Of a stretch of DNA of 64,000 nt, positions 23,401 through 46,129 are shown one piece after another. Source of the DNA: Oryzias latipes (lineage: Eukaryota > Chordata > Actinopteri > Beloniformes > Adrianichthyidae); the NCBI RefSeq assembly GCF_002234675.1, contig NC_019867.2, positions 18,756,184 to 18,820,183 of the forward strand, read 5' to 3'. The position numbers and the translations under genes were made by a program. The notes below the pieces were generated by a model. It did no database searches, was not told the DNA's origin, and saw only the letters and a program-made list of their open reading frames with translations. Numbering within the stretch: position 1 is the first letter of the stretch; every line of letters begins with the position of its first letter.

Positions 23401-25423
23401 ATAGAAAATAATAGTCTAATTATTTTAAGTTTTAGTTTAAAAGGACTGTTCATAAAGGGACAAGTGAGTCTTTTGGGTCAGCCTTGTATGTTTATCAGTA
23501 GGTAACAGCTGAATTTAGGAGTATTTCTTTTTGTTTTTCTTTTTTCTTTCTTTAGCCACTGAAGCGAGGCAACGCTTTAGACCTTTTAATGTATTTTTTT
23601 TGTTTTTTTGGATATTTCTAAAACACATTTACTAGAGTCTCGGTTCGGTTGTCAGCTTGGTGTGTTTCTATATTTGTCTAAAGCAAAGAAAGTCTTTAAA
23701 GTAGGGGAGTAAAAGTTAGGGTCATGAGATGAACCATGTTGAAAACTTTCTCTGGAACGAAAAGCCATCTAGTGTTTTTTTTTTTTAAATGATAATGAAT
23801 GGATGACCTGTGACACAGCACAGCAAGGGTTGCAAACCCACAACAATCTGTGCGAATTAGGCTTTAAACTCCAACTGACTGTAGAAAGGAGGCTTATGTG
23901 TGCGATGTCAGGATCCACTATAAATACTTGTACCTGGGCTACTTATAGAGCCCTAAGCTTTTCTATGAAGGGAAGGTACAGCGTATTGTTTCTAATGTCG
24001 AAGTGAGCCACCTGAAGAGTATCTAATGATCTGGTGCCTCCTGTGCCCACCTTAATGTTTGTCGTTACCTGTTGTTATGCAGGACATGGGGGATGCCACA
24101 TCAGTCTCCCTCCTTAACTTGGATCCAAATGAACACACTCCTGAGGTGATTTATGTCCTTTGTACCACCACCATCATCATCATCATCGTCATCATAAGCA
24201 AAGTGATGGCAGTCCATCTGTTTGTCCTCCTTGCATGTCTACCTCATCCTATTCAGTGTCATGGGGGATTGTTATGCAGTTTTTAAAGCGATATTTATCC
24301 TTTCAGACAAAAAAAACAAGAACAGAAATGAGAAATTTTTGTTTTTATCATTAGAAAGTTTTTGTGGACTTTAAGTATTTGGCAGTGTTGAGTGTCTTTA
24401 TTTTATATATAAATATATATATTTTTTAGGGGAGTCCTCAGATGCGCCGTCGTGCCAGAGCGTCCCTCTCAGACATCTCCAGTCTGAGAGACATCGAGGG
24501 TCTGTCTGTCAGGCAGCTCAAAGAGATCCTGGCCAGAAACTTTGTCAACTATTCAGGGTGCTGCGAGAAGTGGGAGCTGGTGGAACGCGTCAGCAGACTG
24601 TACAGAGAGACAGAGGAAAACAGGAAATCATGTACGGATTTGAGTTTTTGTTTATTAGTTTACAGATTCTTAATCCATTCTTTACACTTTTTGTATGTAA
24701 AATGATTGAGTTGCTAATATAATTTCCCCTATTAAGTTTCTTTAGTGAGTTTAATTAACTCTTTTTGTTACAGTGGAAAATGTGAGCAGTACAGTAACCT
24801 CAGGTAAGATGTCACTCATGTTTGCTCTAGTCCTGTCCTCTCCGGATAAAACGCTACACACTAATACAGCCTCTTCTTCCTTTTCCTTATTAATTATGAT
24901 GATCGTGATAATAATAATAACAGTAGCATAAGTGGCTCAAAAGAAGAGCTACATTTATGTCATGTTTGCTTTGCTTCTCCCACACTAAAGTGATGGCCTT
25001 TCCGCCTCCTATCTGCAACGGTGCCATTGGAGGTAAGGCTTACAGCGCCGTGGATGCCCCCCCCCTCTACCCCCTATTTTTGTAAATGCAGAGTCACATC
25101 CTTACTCCATATGTAATAATTGTGGAGTCTTCATCAGTCATTCATTCATCTCTTGTCAGTACGTAGTCCTGATGACTGAGTGCTGCTGTGACAGCTTTTT
25201 CGGATCATCTAATTCACTTGGGTCCATTCATGAAGAGACTCATCTGTACGCTCTGAGATCACACTCCTCCTAGTGATGTGCACTAATCCTGCAAACGGGA
25301 TTATATTTCCTCCCCAGTGATTATGATTGATGTTGTCATGGAAACGTCCAGATGCATTGACTTTTTGAAAGAGATGGTGGGCATGACATCATGCACTGCA
25401 TCAGATTCTGTAGTCTGTGGATG

Positions 25424-25458
<35 letters not shown>

Positions 25459-25716
25459 AGCCATGTCTCATATCAGGTTCTTCAGAAGTCTTCTCACCTC
25501 TGCTGTCTTCTTACTTCCTGTCTTGCAGACGGGGAAATCTGTCCGCTCACGATTCGCGACGACAATCTCTGCAGGATCTGCATGGATGCCACGATCGACT
25601 GCGTTCTCCTGGAATGCGGCCACATGGTCACTTGTACAAAGTGCGGCAAAAGGATGAACGAATGCCCCATCTGCAGGCAGTACGTAGTGAGGGCCGTGCA
25701 TGTCTTTAAGTCCTAA
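20482..25716 (+). CDS. rnf34: rnf34, RING-finger E3 ubiquitin ligase (CARP-1 type)
   Basis: Exons: 20482-20487, 20927-21145, 22211-22603, 24083-24145, 24430-24631, 24774-24803, 24991-25032, 25529-25716, all GT-AG, giving 380 aa. Order: [20 protein letters not shown] start; FYVE-like zinc finger ([30 protein letters not shown]); a SAP-like helix pair ([17 protein letters not shown]); a second one ([20 protein letters not shown]); and a C-terminal RING, C333-x2-C336, C348-x-H350, C354-x2-C357, C364-x2-C367, ending AVHVFKS. The start and the [10 protein letters not shown] segment identify RNF34 rather than its paralog RFFL. In the family it ubiquitinates caspases, p53-pathway and other proteins. 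The 30- and 42-base exons are probably optional: skipping both gives 356 aa and recreates KSYGE as in human RNF34. It converges on kdm2b. Confidence 0.95.
24774..25032 (+). other. rnf34: Two phase-symmetric microexons of rnf34 (probable cassette exons)
   Basis: Exon 24774-24803 (30 bases) and exon 24991-25032 (42 bases) are both phase 1-1 with good AG and GTAAG sites. They add 24 residues including [10 protein letters not shown] and [12 protein letters not shown] just before the RING finger. Either or both can be skipped without changing frame. Joining the preceding exon (ending in T) to the last exon (starting ACGGGGAA) makes KSYGE, as in human RNF34. Confidence 0.7.
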
Positions 25717-26369
25717 CACACAGCTGCAGCATCCGTCTCCGAGAGGGATGGTACCGTAACCTAATGATACAGCTCATGAACTCTGAATCACAAGAAAAAA
25801 ATGATTTTACTGGATGTTTGTACTTCTCAAAGTCTTATAGTTTGCACACTAAAATGTATATATTATTTTTTTTACAAGAATTCTTTTCAGAACAGGACTG
25901 TAACTTCAGATCGACTCGCTGTCTTACCTAAATGTTTGGCCTCGTCAGATTTCACAAAGCAAAGAGTGAGTGACGCGCATGACCTGCAATCGTTTTCACT
26001 GAAAATCATAATTAGTTGTTAATACTGTGTTTGCTAGGTATAGCTTTGGTCCACTCACTGTACAGCTGATGCACGTGAGCTAGCCGAGGGGCAGCAGACT
26101 CGTACTAAATCTCAAAACAGGAGAGCAAACAAGGTGCCAAACTAAAAAGGGGATACTCCTTTTTCTTTTCAGCTATGCAGGGGAGGGGGGTGATACAAGT
26201 CTCTACTTCGAACACAAACATTTTTTTTTTAGGCTTTGTGTTTAATGCACCAACACTTGCAACCAATTACATGCTATGAGAAGTTATCGAGCAAAGGTGT
26301 ACAGAATTTTCCAACAGGCTGAAGTTCATTTAAAACAGCTCATTAGAAATAACAAATTCTGTTACGTTT

Positions 26370-27240
26370 GCTCTCTTTGTTCCTGCATTTGACGCTGTTG
26401 ACCTCAGCCTCCTCCTGACACCACTGCTTCATCAGGAAGGCAAGGCCTTCACAGGTCTGTGCTGCAGTGGTTTAAAGAATAGTCCGATAATACGACCAAC
26501 TCTGTTATGATTGGCAACATTTCTTCTTCTTCTTCCTGACGTTTGGTGTCCCACAAGCATCCACCTTGGTCCCTCTACTTTTTACATTTTTTAATTGGAT
26601 TCTTTTCATAGCATAGTTTCTCATTTTATTTGCATGCAGATGATGTATAAATCTATCTGCCTGTCATGGCAGACTCTATAGGTACACCTTCAGATGTTGG
26701 GATGAGATGAAACTGGCTGCCTATTTTTAAAACCAAACTGAATGTATTGTGTTTGGCCCTCTCCAGCCTGCCTTATAGTGTTGGGCCTCATCTTGACGTA
26801 CCGTTTGCTCACTCAGCCAGTCTGTGAACATTTCAATGTGGCTTTCAGTAGAAGTTTAACCACTTGGTTAATCATTAATGCTTTAAGTTTTTTTCCCAAT
26901 TTTCAAAAGGGAAGTCCCTTTTTGAGTCACGATGACCTCCAAAAGCCATTCATGCTTTTTGTTGTTCCCAAATGGACTATCGTAACCGTCTTTATGTGAC
27001 TGACACAAATGCAAACTGTACTCTTGTAACGTACTCCCTACACTGGCTCCCAGTGTGTTTTCAGACTTATTTTTACTTACTTGTTTCAATCGTTTTTTAG
27101 TGGTAAACTCATGGTTGAGGTCTAAGCATTGTGGGTGAATATTTCTCTCATTTTCCACCCATCAAAGTGTGCACTGCCACTGATCTGCCTCTTGTTTAGG
27201 ATCCAATGAAAAACCTTTTATGTCAAACTGGTTTGGGGCA
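26370..27240 (+). mobile_element. Decayed L2-like LINE reverse transcriptase fragment
   Basis: Translated pieces recall L2/CR1 reverse transcriptase in order: AFDAVDLSLLLTPLL (family AFDTVDHSILL), a GVPQ-like ASTLVPLLF (GVPQGSILGPLLF), and HADDVQIYL (YADDTQIYL). Near 27,020 comes LVTYSLHWLPV (family SLHWLPV). Many stops and frame changes make it an old fossil. It lies downstream of the rnf34 stop and may fall inside its 3' UTR. Confidence 0.75.
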
Positions 27241-28880
27241 TGATGGAACGTGATCACGTTTTGGACCATTTTTAATCAAAATTCATCATTTAGGCTTGAT
27301 GCATTGTTATTTAGATTTACCATTCCGATATATTCTTTTATTTAATGCATAAAACATTGAAATAATTCTAAAAAATACCTGTCCATTGTAGCAATATTTT
27401 TTACCCTCTGATGCCATCTCCGGTCCATGTGAGCACTTGTATAGAGACGACAAATACAAAGAGGTGCTATCTTATTTAACCATCTTCCATGTTTTTTAGC
27501 TGAACTGGGAATGTGGAACTGAATGTCTAGCTTTGTTTACTATCGGTAATGAAATGAAGTGTGTAAAGCTAAGAGTTTATGTAGGAACCATGTATTGAAC
27601 TATTTAAAGGTGTACCCGATAGCTGTGGTAGAGTGAGTATATAGAGAGAAATCAGTATGTATATTTGCATATATTGATCTATATCAGATGTGTGTAATTA
27701 TATATAAATATGTCGCTGAAGCTGGATTATTTTTTACAAAGTTATACTAATTTTCTATTTGAAATGTGTTTCATCAGATTTTTGTTTTTCAGCAGATTAT
27801 TCATCTTGAATCAGAGCATTACAAGACGCTTTTGGAAATTAAAGGATTTTTGTCCTAAATACCTCCACTAACAACAGTACTCGTATTTTATTCATTTCCC
27901 CCTAAAATCCACCTTATTGGTAATGAAGCTTATGTGGAACAAAAAACACTGCAACTTTCACATCACACATCCACACAACCATTCAGAGTAGTGTAGCAGT
28001 TTGCACTTTTCTTTCTTCATTATTGTGTTCAAAGTTTGGTCTTTGTATTTGGGAATGCTGAACTTTTTATTTTGTTAATTAAAGACTTTTTAAAAGCTTG
28101 TGTTATTTATGTGTGCAGAACATTTTTATGATCTCATTTTTGCTGCAAACTGAGAATTTGGAACAGTTTCTACTTTTTAACCTGACATACTTTGTTTTAC
28201 TGGGACTTTTTTTCCCTGTTTTCTATTCTTTTAATGACAAGTGCATAATTACAAAACATTAAGATATAGGAAGAAATTGGGAAACAGCCATGGCTAAAAC
28301 CCTTTTAAATATCTTATTTACATTAAGATGACTAATCTTCAGCCTGACTTTAACCTTCTGATTGACATGTTTAGTAATTTTATATTTTGAACAAAAGTGT
28401 AAATAAGTCACAATTATAGCTTTTCCACAAATACAAAAGTCCTCAAATGTATTTCTCTAGAAAAGTTTGGTTGGTGTAACACTAAGCTCAGATATTAATT
28501 CAAAACCCCTGGAAAGGTTTTCCTGGCTTTGAAATTCTCCATCTGGATCAGGACCACACATTAAAATGAAACTGTCTCTAAAGATTGACATGTCATTTAA
28601 TGAAGTGTGTCTTTGCATTTCTTCATTGCTGAAGTTTCAGTTGTCCTATTTTTTCATACGTAGCAAATAACTATTGGTTTGAAGAAATTTTTACAGAGTT
28701 AACTTAAGATTATATATAAAAATAAATAAAAAAGTAAAAAAGAAATGTGATGGCAATTGTATTGAAGCCTGATTGTACTAAAAAATGTCAGCCTATAATA
28801 GGATCTAAAATTATTTAGACACAAAGTGGCTATTACACAATGATGAGTTACAAGCAAAAGCCAAAGAGACTCCGTTAGGA
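27241..28880. other. Interval between convergent rnf34 and kdm2b (3' UTRs and spacer)
   Basis: AT-rich, no exons. Possible plus-strand poly(A) signals for rnf34 are ATTAAA near 27,838 and 28,078. On the minus strand ATTAAA near 28,894-28,899 could end kdm2b, implying a 3' UTR of about 0.9 kb. None can be confirmed from sequence alone. I see no repeats or RNA genes here that I can name. Confidence 0.4.
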
Positions 28881-29817
28881 TACAAATGAAAATCTTTTAA
28901 TGCATTTCAGCACTTAATTTTAAGATTTACAAATATAAACAATATCACATTCACCTGAGGCAATAGAGGACAGCACAACACCCAAAATACAACAGGCAAT
29001 GTATGAAGCAAGGGTTTGAATTTACAGGAATATTCACAAAGGTCATAATAAGATGCCACCATAGAAAACCAGACGCGTGGGCCTCGAGGTTTGTTCTGTC
29101 AACTTCCTTTGACTGACTTGTGGGAGTCAAATCCCACCGACTGCATACTGCCACAGGCTCAGAGCTGATAAATTAGATGCATTACTTTAACTCGTGTAAG
29201 ACGGCTTCGTCAAAGTCACAGAATAAATACAAACTGTAATAAAAAAAATAAATTAATGTTGAAATATTGAAGAAAAACCCCTAATAAACAGAACACTCAA
29301 CATTAAAAAGTATAAATGTAAAACATGAGGGTGTAACAGAATTTTACAGTTCGTTTACTATTTTATAATCACTGAAATACATTCCAAAAAAAGCAAAGTT
29401 GATGACCATTTAGTCACTTCACATGCAGTATTTAATATGATATGGAAATGAGCTGTCAAATGTTGATATTGGCACACTGATATGTGACGGCAAGAAGGAT
29501 TCTCTGTTTTTCTATGCCAAACAGGCTCTGTGGTACTTACATGCCTGGAACACTAAACTTATGAAATGCTGCTTTTACAAAAATACAAATTTCAAAATTT
29601 GAAAAGGATAAAAATAACTCAGTTACTTACAACCACATCTTTAGAAAAGCACAGCCTTAACAGAAATACATGCATGCTTTTTCCTTTTTATCAGTTGAGT
29701 GAGAACCCCAGCTTTCTTTCCCTCGTTTCATCTAAGACAGTGATTCAGAGACTTATCACAGGACCGGTTGTTCCATTAAGTGCAAAGACAGACTGAACGC
29801 GTTTGTCCTGGTAGGAG

Positions 29818-39050
<9,233 letters not shown>

Positions 39051-40865
39051 GACTCTCCTCTCTCATCGCTTGTGAACAGCAAACGAAACTAACATGGCTG
39101 AACAAACCACCAGATCAGCCCGTTCCCCCTCCTTCACGTCATTACGAACGTGCCATCTTCACGGACCATGGGAAAAATCAGTGCTGTGTTATCTAATCAA
39201 CCTCTGCTATTCCCTTTATTTAAACCAGGCAACTGAGAAAGATCCTCATGAAATCTGTAATTACATTTATGATTTTACGTGTAAAAACAAACATATGAGC
39301 TAAGGAAATCCATATTTTACCGGGTAAAATCGTTAAGTTAAAATGGTACGACAGAGCCAACAAATGCTGTCCTGCTGTACAACGTGAATGCAGCATCACT
39401 GTTGCAGGAAGTTAAGATAGGCAGGTAGGACATGACAGTTCACTCAGACACGTCGAGTCACGGTGCCACTTTCCTTATCTATTTTATTTTTTTTATTTTT
39501 AAAGGGAGTGGTGGCGGTAGTATTACTGAACATTCATCGTGCAAACTGTCCACTACTTTTCGAAATAAAGGATATTTTGCAAGCATTGATTTAGTGTAGT
39601 AATTCACAATAAAAGCATGTCTAGTACTAGTGTAGTGGGCATGCTAAAAAAGCACACCTAATGTGGCTATTGTTATTTCTTCTCCTGCTGCCATAACCAT
39701 TTTGATTTGTTTTTTGCCTTGCCTTTGCCTAGTTTTTTTTTTCTGTATGTGCATTCATAACGTTTGTTTGTATGTGAGCATAAAAAAAGCGACACACACA
39801 GGGATTATTACTATCATTGTTGTTTTGTTTTATATGTTTGTTTAATGTTTTTAATTGTTTCTTTATTGCAAAACTGAATGTGAAATTCTGTAAATTGAAA
39901 TATGTGCAATAAGGTTTATTGGGGAAAAAACATTTTGATGTATTTATTTTCCAATTATCTCGGAAAAAAGCATATTATTCTTCAGGCATAGAAAATGATC
40001 ATTAATGAGTCAAATATCAGAATGAATACGCAAATGTGGTCAGTTCCACTCAAAATTAAATTTAGCACTGACCTATTCAGATAATAAACAAAACATTTTA
40101 TATATGAGACACTTTCATTTAAAATACACTTTTTTCATGAAGAAATGAAAAGGTTTTTTTCTATTTAAAATAATAAAAATTAGGCCCATGTTTCCTTGTC
40201 TGAGGAACAGCGGTGACATTTATAACAGTCTCCTGTTTTATCTGTGCATGCTGAGTGCATCAGCTGCAGGATCCTTCTTTAAAGATGTACTCTGTCAACA
40301 GTCTTTCAAAACTCAAATTATACGGAAAAGAACCTAGTCAGCACCATACTTGAAATACTTTCACTTATATTGTTTCAAGTTTGCATGCTTGAGATGCTAG
40401 AAGTCTTTCATGTGTTTAAAAAAATAATTTTACTGTGGAGTAAATACATTTACTGAATGATACAATATCGTGAAAATCCATGTAAAATGCAAATTAAGCC
40501 CGATTAAATTTAAATTGAGATTGTTTTCATATAAATTAGACATTCAACTGTGTCTGTGTTTAAAAGATTATGAAGGAACATTTCCACTTTTACTTTTGTA
40601 CAATCAGTGGCACGCAGAGGGAAGGGGCGAGTCCATCGGACGCATTGGATTGTGGGTATCTTGAGTTTCCTTACTGTCAGCTGTTGCGCCAAAGTTTTGA
40701 CATAACTTCCTAACTTTCTCCGAGCAGGTTCATGTCATAGTATTTATCTTAAAAAGTACGCAGTTTTTTGTGCTGGCGTTTAATCCGTCGTCAGTGTAAA
40801 AAACAAAAGTTTTTCGGCTTTCAGGAAAATAGTTCGACGTTTTCTTCACTGCAAAAACTTTCGTT
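39051..40865. other. Head-to-head spacer between kdm2b and orai1
   Basis: About 1.8 kb separates the two divergent start codons. The ends should contain the two promoters and 5' UTRs. The kdm2b side shows a GC-richer 100 bases (39,060-39,180). The middle is AT-rich with no open frame resembling a JmjC exon on either strand, and no repeat I can name. Confidence 0.6.
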
Positions 40866-43413
40866 ATGAGTAGCGAGCACTCTCTCCAGGCTCTGTCGTG
40901 GAGAAAGTTGTATCTGAGTCGAGCTAAATTAAAAGCCACCAGTCGAACCTCAGCACTCCTGTCGGGTTTCGCAATGGTAAGTTTGTTTGTCTTCGAGATG
41001 CGCGCAGTTGGTTTACGGGTTTCTCAAGAGTGGCGGCGTTCACGCCTTTATTTAGGCCCCGTTACTGCTCAGTCAGTGAGCGGCAGTCGCAGCATCCGTT
41101 CATTCAGGGTCAAAACAATGCTGCAGTTTGAATGACGCAATGAGAAACGCACATGAAAAAGCACACAGCAGCAACTAATTTAAAACAATTTTTTAGTCAG
41201 CAGCAACTAATTTAAAACATTTTTTTAGTTTAACTGTAAAAAAAAAAGCGTTATGATCTAAATTGATGAACATACTGTTGGAAAATTAGCCTTAAAATGA
41301 CAGCTTACAATTTACAAAGCAACATTAAATCAATTGGCAACAAAAAATAGTACACTCAAAGTTTAATTTATTGAGTATGCTTGAGTTTAGGCATAAGTAT
41401 GGCAAGTATGCTATAAACCATGTTTTGGGTAGTCTGTGTATGTGAAGTACTAACTAAATACTTTTTCAATACTAAATTTACTAATACTAAATGGGAAGAA
41501 TTTAAGTTTACATTTTAGAGATAGTATGTAAAAAGGAAAGTTAAAGTGTACTGCCTCACTTTAACTGCTCTTTATTTATTGTATTATTAATAATAATCCC
41601 ATCGTTTATTTTTATGCTTGGACACTAAAAATTATTATTAATAAAGTCGGTCTAGTATTAATAGTATGACTATTTTCAAGTAGTCATAGCATTAATATGA
41701 CTATTTATTATAAAACCTTAAGAGGTGGATCAAAAATATCTACAAACCTCCACACCTTGCATTTAGGCTGGGGGTCTGCAACATTTTATGCTAAAATAGC
41801 CCTTTTTTCTAGTTGCTTACTTTCAAAAACCCAGCCTGAGCTGCAAAGTCTCACTTCACGGTTTGGAAAAAATACACTTTTTTTTTGTGGCCATGAAGCC
41901 TTTCAATTGTCAAATTTTTAATTATTTCATCATTTAAATATTTAAAATAATTGAAATATAACAATGTTATTTTTTCTGTTTGTATAACAATTTATTTATT
42001 GGTTTTGTTTAGGCAGCAGCACATACTAGTTCCTATACTAGTTCCTTTCAAAATAAAATACATCCTGTGTCAATAACTACCGTAACTTATTTTTTCCTAA
42101 GCATCTCCATTTTTCTTTAAAGCCAAAGAGTCACAATTGAGTAATAAAAGAGGCTTTGGAGCCTAAGGTTGCAGATTCCTGATTAAAGACAAAAATAGTT
42201 TAGATGAGAATTTGATTAACTCATTTTGTGTTTTATTTTTGTATTTTAATTACAGATCTTTAGGAGAAGCACATTTTTTGTTTTTATTGATGCAGAGCTT
42301 TTCTCCCTTAAACTATACATAATCTGCATCTTTAACCCCAACAATTTAACATTTTTCCCCTTGCATTGCCCAAACAGCTACTTTTCATCTTGAAATATGT
42401 GAGATTTGTGATTATTTCAGCAACAGACAACATTTTATGATTTTTTTTTTTTTTGCCATCTGCCATGTTATTTTTTACATTACTGAAAGAGTCCATGTCA
42501 GCGCTTTGACTTGGTGTCACACACAGATAAGATCCATGAGTGACCGCAAAAGCAAGGAAACTCCTTTTAAATCCTCTTCTAGTCTTGAGGGGGGTTAAAA
42601 TCTAGATTTTTCAGTATCAACGGGTTAATCAAGATTGTCTAATGAACACAGGAGGCCAACTCCACTGGGGAATAAGACAAAAGAAAACGTATTTGCATAA
42701 TTCTTGAGATGGCAGCCTTAAAAGCAGGACATCTGTGTAAGCATTTCTATTAAAATAGCTTTTCCTGACTTCAAACATCAGTTTGGTAAAACAAAAAAAA
42801 ATTATTATGTATTTGTAGAAAAAAAATTGCAACTACAGCAAATATTCTGTGTGTTATTGTTTCCCAGGTTGCCATGGTGGAAGTACAGCTTGAGGCGGAC
42901 CACGTGTACCCACCGGGGCTTCTGATAGCCTTCAGTGCGTGCACCACAGTGTTGGTTGCAGTGCATCTCTTTGCCCTCATGATCAGCACCTGCATCCTCC
43001 CGAATCTGGAGGCGGTCAGTAACGTGCACAACCTCAACTCTGTCAATGAGTCTCCACATGAGCGTATGCACCATCACATTGAACTAGCCTGGGCTTTTTC
43101 CACTGTGATCGGCACATTCCTGTTCCTGACAGAGGTGACGCTCTTGTGCTGGGTGAAGTTTTTGCCACTCAAGAACAACAAGGAGGTAAATAATGGCACC
43201 ATCACTTCCGGCGAAGCGGCGGCCATCGCTTCCACCTGTATCATGGTGCCATTTGGCTTGGTCTTCATTGTCTTTGCTGTCCACTTCTACCGTACGCTGG
43301 TTAGCCATAAAACGGACAGGCAGATCCGAGAGTTGGAGCAGGTCATCAACCTGCACAACCAATTGGACCACACGGCTGAGAACGAGGAGCTAAAGCCCGT
43401 CCATTTCCCCTGA
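40866..43413 (+). CDS. orai1: orai1, store-operated calcium channel pore subunit, short N-terminus
   Basis: Two exons, 40866-40976 and 42868-43413, give 218 aa. The product starts [20 protein letters not shown], the ETON/TM1 helix of Orai channels, and carries the pore glutamate in AMVEVQLE (human E106). Then come TM2 ([18 protein letters not shown]), TM3 with [10 protein letters not shown] (human E190), an NNGT glycosylation site in the second outer loop, TM4 ([20 protein letters not shown]), and a C-terminal helix that binds STIM1. Loop residues and the second glycosylation site favour Orai1 over Orai2/3. The start aligns with human M64, the start of ORAI1-beta. An in-frame TAG at 40830-40832 with no other ATG between shows this exon cannot supply a longer N-terminus. 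The proline/arginine-rich 63 residues of mammalian ORAI1-alpha are absent. The single intron is 1.9 kb. Confidence 0.95.
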
Positions 43414-43780
43414 TTTCAGAGGCTGAGTGTGGAAAAAACAACAACAAAACAAAACAAAACATGGACACTCAGCAGGTACCTTCCATGATAAATTTGTTTG
43501 TGTTTGTCAAATTTGCACAGATGGCTTTTCAGTTGAGTTGTGTTCTACATGCTGCATGTTCACCAGACTTGTCTTATCTTTGAAGGTGGAATGTATTTTT
43601 TTCTCATAGCTTTTGTTGCCAATATTTAAAAATTATCTTCCAAAAATGCTGAGATGTTTATATAAAAGCAGTACTTCACCTTTTTAAAATAAATGAGCCA
43701 AATTTCTTTACTGTGTAGAAATAAATTGTCTTGATTTATTTATAAACGATAGGATCTAAAATGAATATATAATAGTAACA

Positions 43781-43830
43781 ATAAATAATAATCCATTTTA
43801 TTTAAAGCGCCTTACAAGAAACCCAAGGAC
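43781..43830. repeat. Short TTTATTTAAAGCGCCTTACA repeat
   Basis: An AATAATAAT run followed by TTTTATTTAAAGCGCCTTAC. A related unit (TTTTATTTAGAATGCGCTTT) occurs at 52,045-52,120. This is a common dispersed motif in animal genomes. Confidence 0.45.
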
Positions 43831-43949
43831 ACGAATGACACTCAGTCATTTGTGGTATGTTATTATTATTATTTGTTGGCCGAAGCTTTACTATATCTCA
43901 CTTTTGTGTTGAATAAATATGGTTGCAAAATATTGCCCAAATGCTTTAA

Positions 43950-44440
43950 AATCCCACTTCAATAATCTTTTGATCTACTTTGAACCTGGTCTTTTGCTTA
44001 TGATTATGCAGTTTATCAGCAAAATCCGAAAACCTGTGTCATTTTTCTAGGACATAGTTTCTGCAGGGTGGCAGGAGTTCATTAGAAATTACCATCTGAG
44101 TTGTAGGGACTGGTGGCACAGAAGTAAGCCAGCGCTTATTTCCCATGATCTCTTTGTTTACACACTCTCCCACATTTTACAGCCCCCTCACGACCCCAAG
44201 TTAACTTTAGCGATGCATCGTAATGGAGCGGAGCAGGGAGCTCGTGGCTATTGTAGATTTGACGTCACAACTACAAGCTTTTTCAAATGGCATTTTTTCG
44301 TCTGCTCCTGACTCACCATGATTTGAATAAAGAAATACTCAGAAACACAGTTTTACTCTTAATTTTCTTTATAAATGAGAAAAATGCAAATGCAAACACC
44401 AAAAACATCAAATTCATTGGAGTGGGTCTTTCAAGCCACA
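43950..44440. repeat. Inverted-repeat-ended interspersed element, copy 2
   Basis: Starts CTTTAAAATCCCACTTCAAT and ends ATTGGAGTGGGTCTTTCAAG, whose complement matches the start. Shares ordered blocks with copy 1 at 15,520-16,142. About 490 bases, no coding sequence. Confidence 0.6.
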
Positions 44441-46129
44441 TTTCTGGAAAAAAAGCTTTTCCATAATGTACTGAACCTTGGTGCTGTTCATTGTCACAGT
44501 AAATTTACTAAGATTATTTGGCATTGTTATTGATTTACACTTTGTTTTTTGGTCTTACTTTCTAATAAGCACCAAAAAACTGTTACAATAAACAAAACAG
44601 TAGACTTGAATAACCTGTATTTTCAATGGGCACATTAAGAAGAGGTGTTCAATCAATAATGCATGAATGTGATGCAAATTTTTCCAAAGAAGGAAACAAA
44701 TTTGTTAAAGGAATTTTTAGCAATTATAAGCGAACAGTTATTTCTCTTTCGTTCAGAAAACTAATGTTTTGTTTTATTCTTCAATGCTTTTCCAATTACA
44801 ATTTTTACCAGAAACTCTCCAATTCTTGCACATGTCGAGTGTTTTACTAGTTCTTCCAAAAAATGACAGAATCAAAGGTAATGTTTAAAAATCTGCAGTT
44901 TTTTGCACCCAGTTTTAGCTTACAAGCTTGAGCAAGTTTTCACATTGGCTTCTTTTTTTTTTTTTTGAAGTTTAGAGTACATATGTGTATTTTTTACACC
45001 TGGTGGCTCATGACTTAATGGTTCTACTTGGACATGATCATTGTCTTTATTTTCTTTACTGTAAAAGTGGAACATTTAAATGTGAGCATATTATTCAAAT
45101 ATTAATATGTTTTTTCACAAGTAAAGTTTATTTTCATATATTTAGGTATTTGATGCTACTGTGAATCAATTGTTACACTGTTACATTGCCTGTAAACTGT
45201 AATACACAAAAAGCATTTATTTTAATTTGAGATATGGTAAGACATTCGTCTTGCAGACCTGAATAATAAAATTCTCTTGAAATTATTTTTAAAACATGTA
45301 TATGATGCAAAAAATAAAAAATGGTCTACTGTACAAACTGTATATTAAAATAGTAGGCTGGGAACATTTTAATCTAAAAAAAAAAACATTTTACATTTCT
45401 ATAAAACAGAGAACACAACTGAAGATGTGGCGTTTTGGTTTAATTTGTGCTATATTTATTTAATCGAGTGTATTTGATGGATTATTTTGAAGTTTGAGAT
45501 GACTTTTTATTAAACGTTTTACTGTTTTGATCTTGGCAGCTCTGGTTTTTGACTCAACAGGAAATTTCTGTTTTCAGTTTGAGGTTTAAGATTTTTTTGT
45601 GTCTGCGTTGAGCGAAATGCAAGAAAAAAACACTTCAGCAGTGGCAATAAAAAGAAAACCACACAGGAAATTCCTGGATATGTTTCATGTTTGTGTGAAA
45701 CGTAAACTGTTAGTCATCTGCATAAACTTTAGCAAGGCATCCAATTTCCCTCGGTCTTTGACTCTCCTTGCTCTTTTGCCAGCAGTGGTATTTACTTGAT
45801 CCCTCCAAATAGAACAGAATTTAGTATAATGAACTGTTCTTGTTCAGGGTTTCTTTTACTCGTTTGCTCCTATTCAGCTACTAACTGCACTAAGAATGTT
45901 GAGAAGCCATAACTGCAACACAATAGGCAATAGGCTACCAATTGTTCTACAATTAGTGCAAATAGAAATGTTTATTTTACTGTATTTTATAAAGAGTTTT
46001 ATTTATTAGCAGACACAAGAAAAATACAAAAATGAATTTGGTGGTAAGTCTTTGTGTGGCCAAAATGGGTGGGATAAACATATGTAAAGTACAAAACCAT
46101 CTAACATTTCATCTTCAGAACCCACGGAA

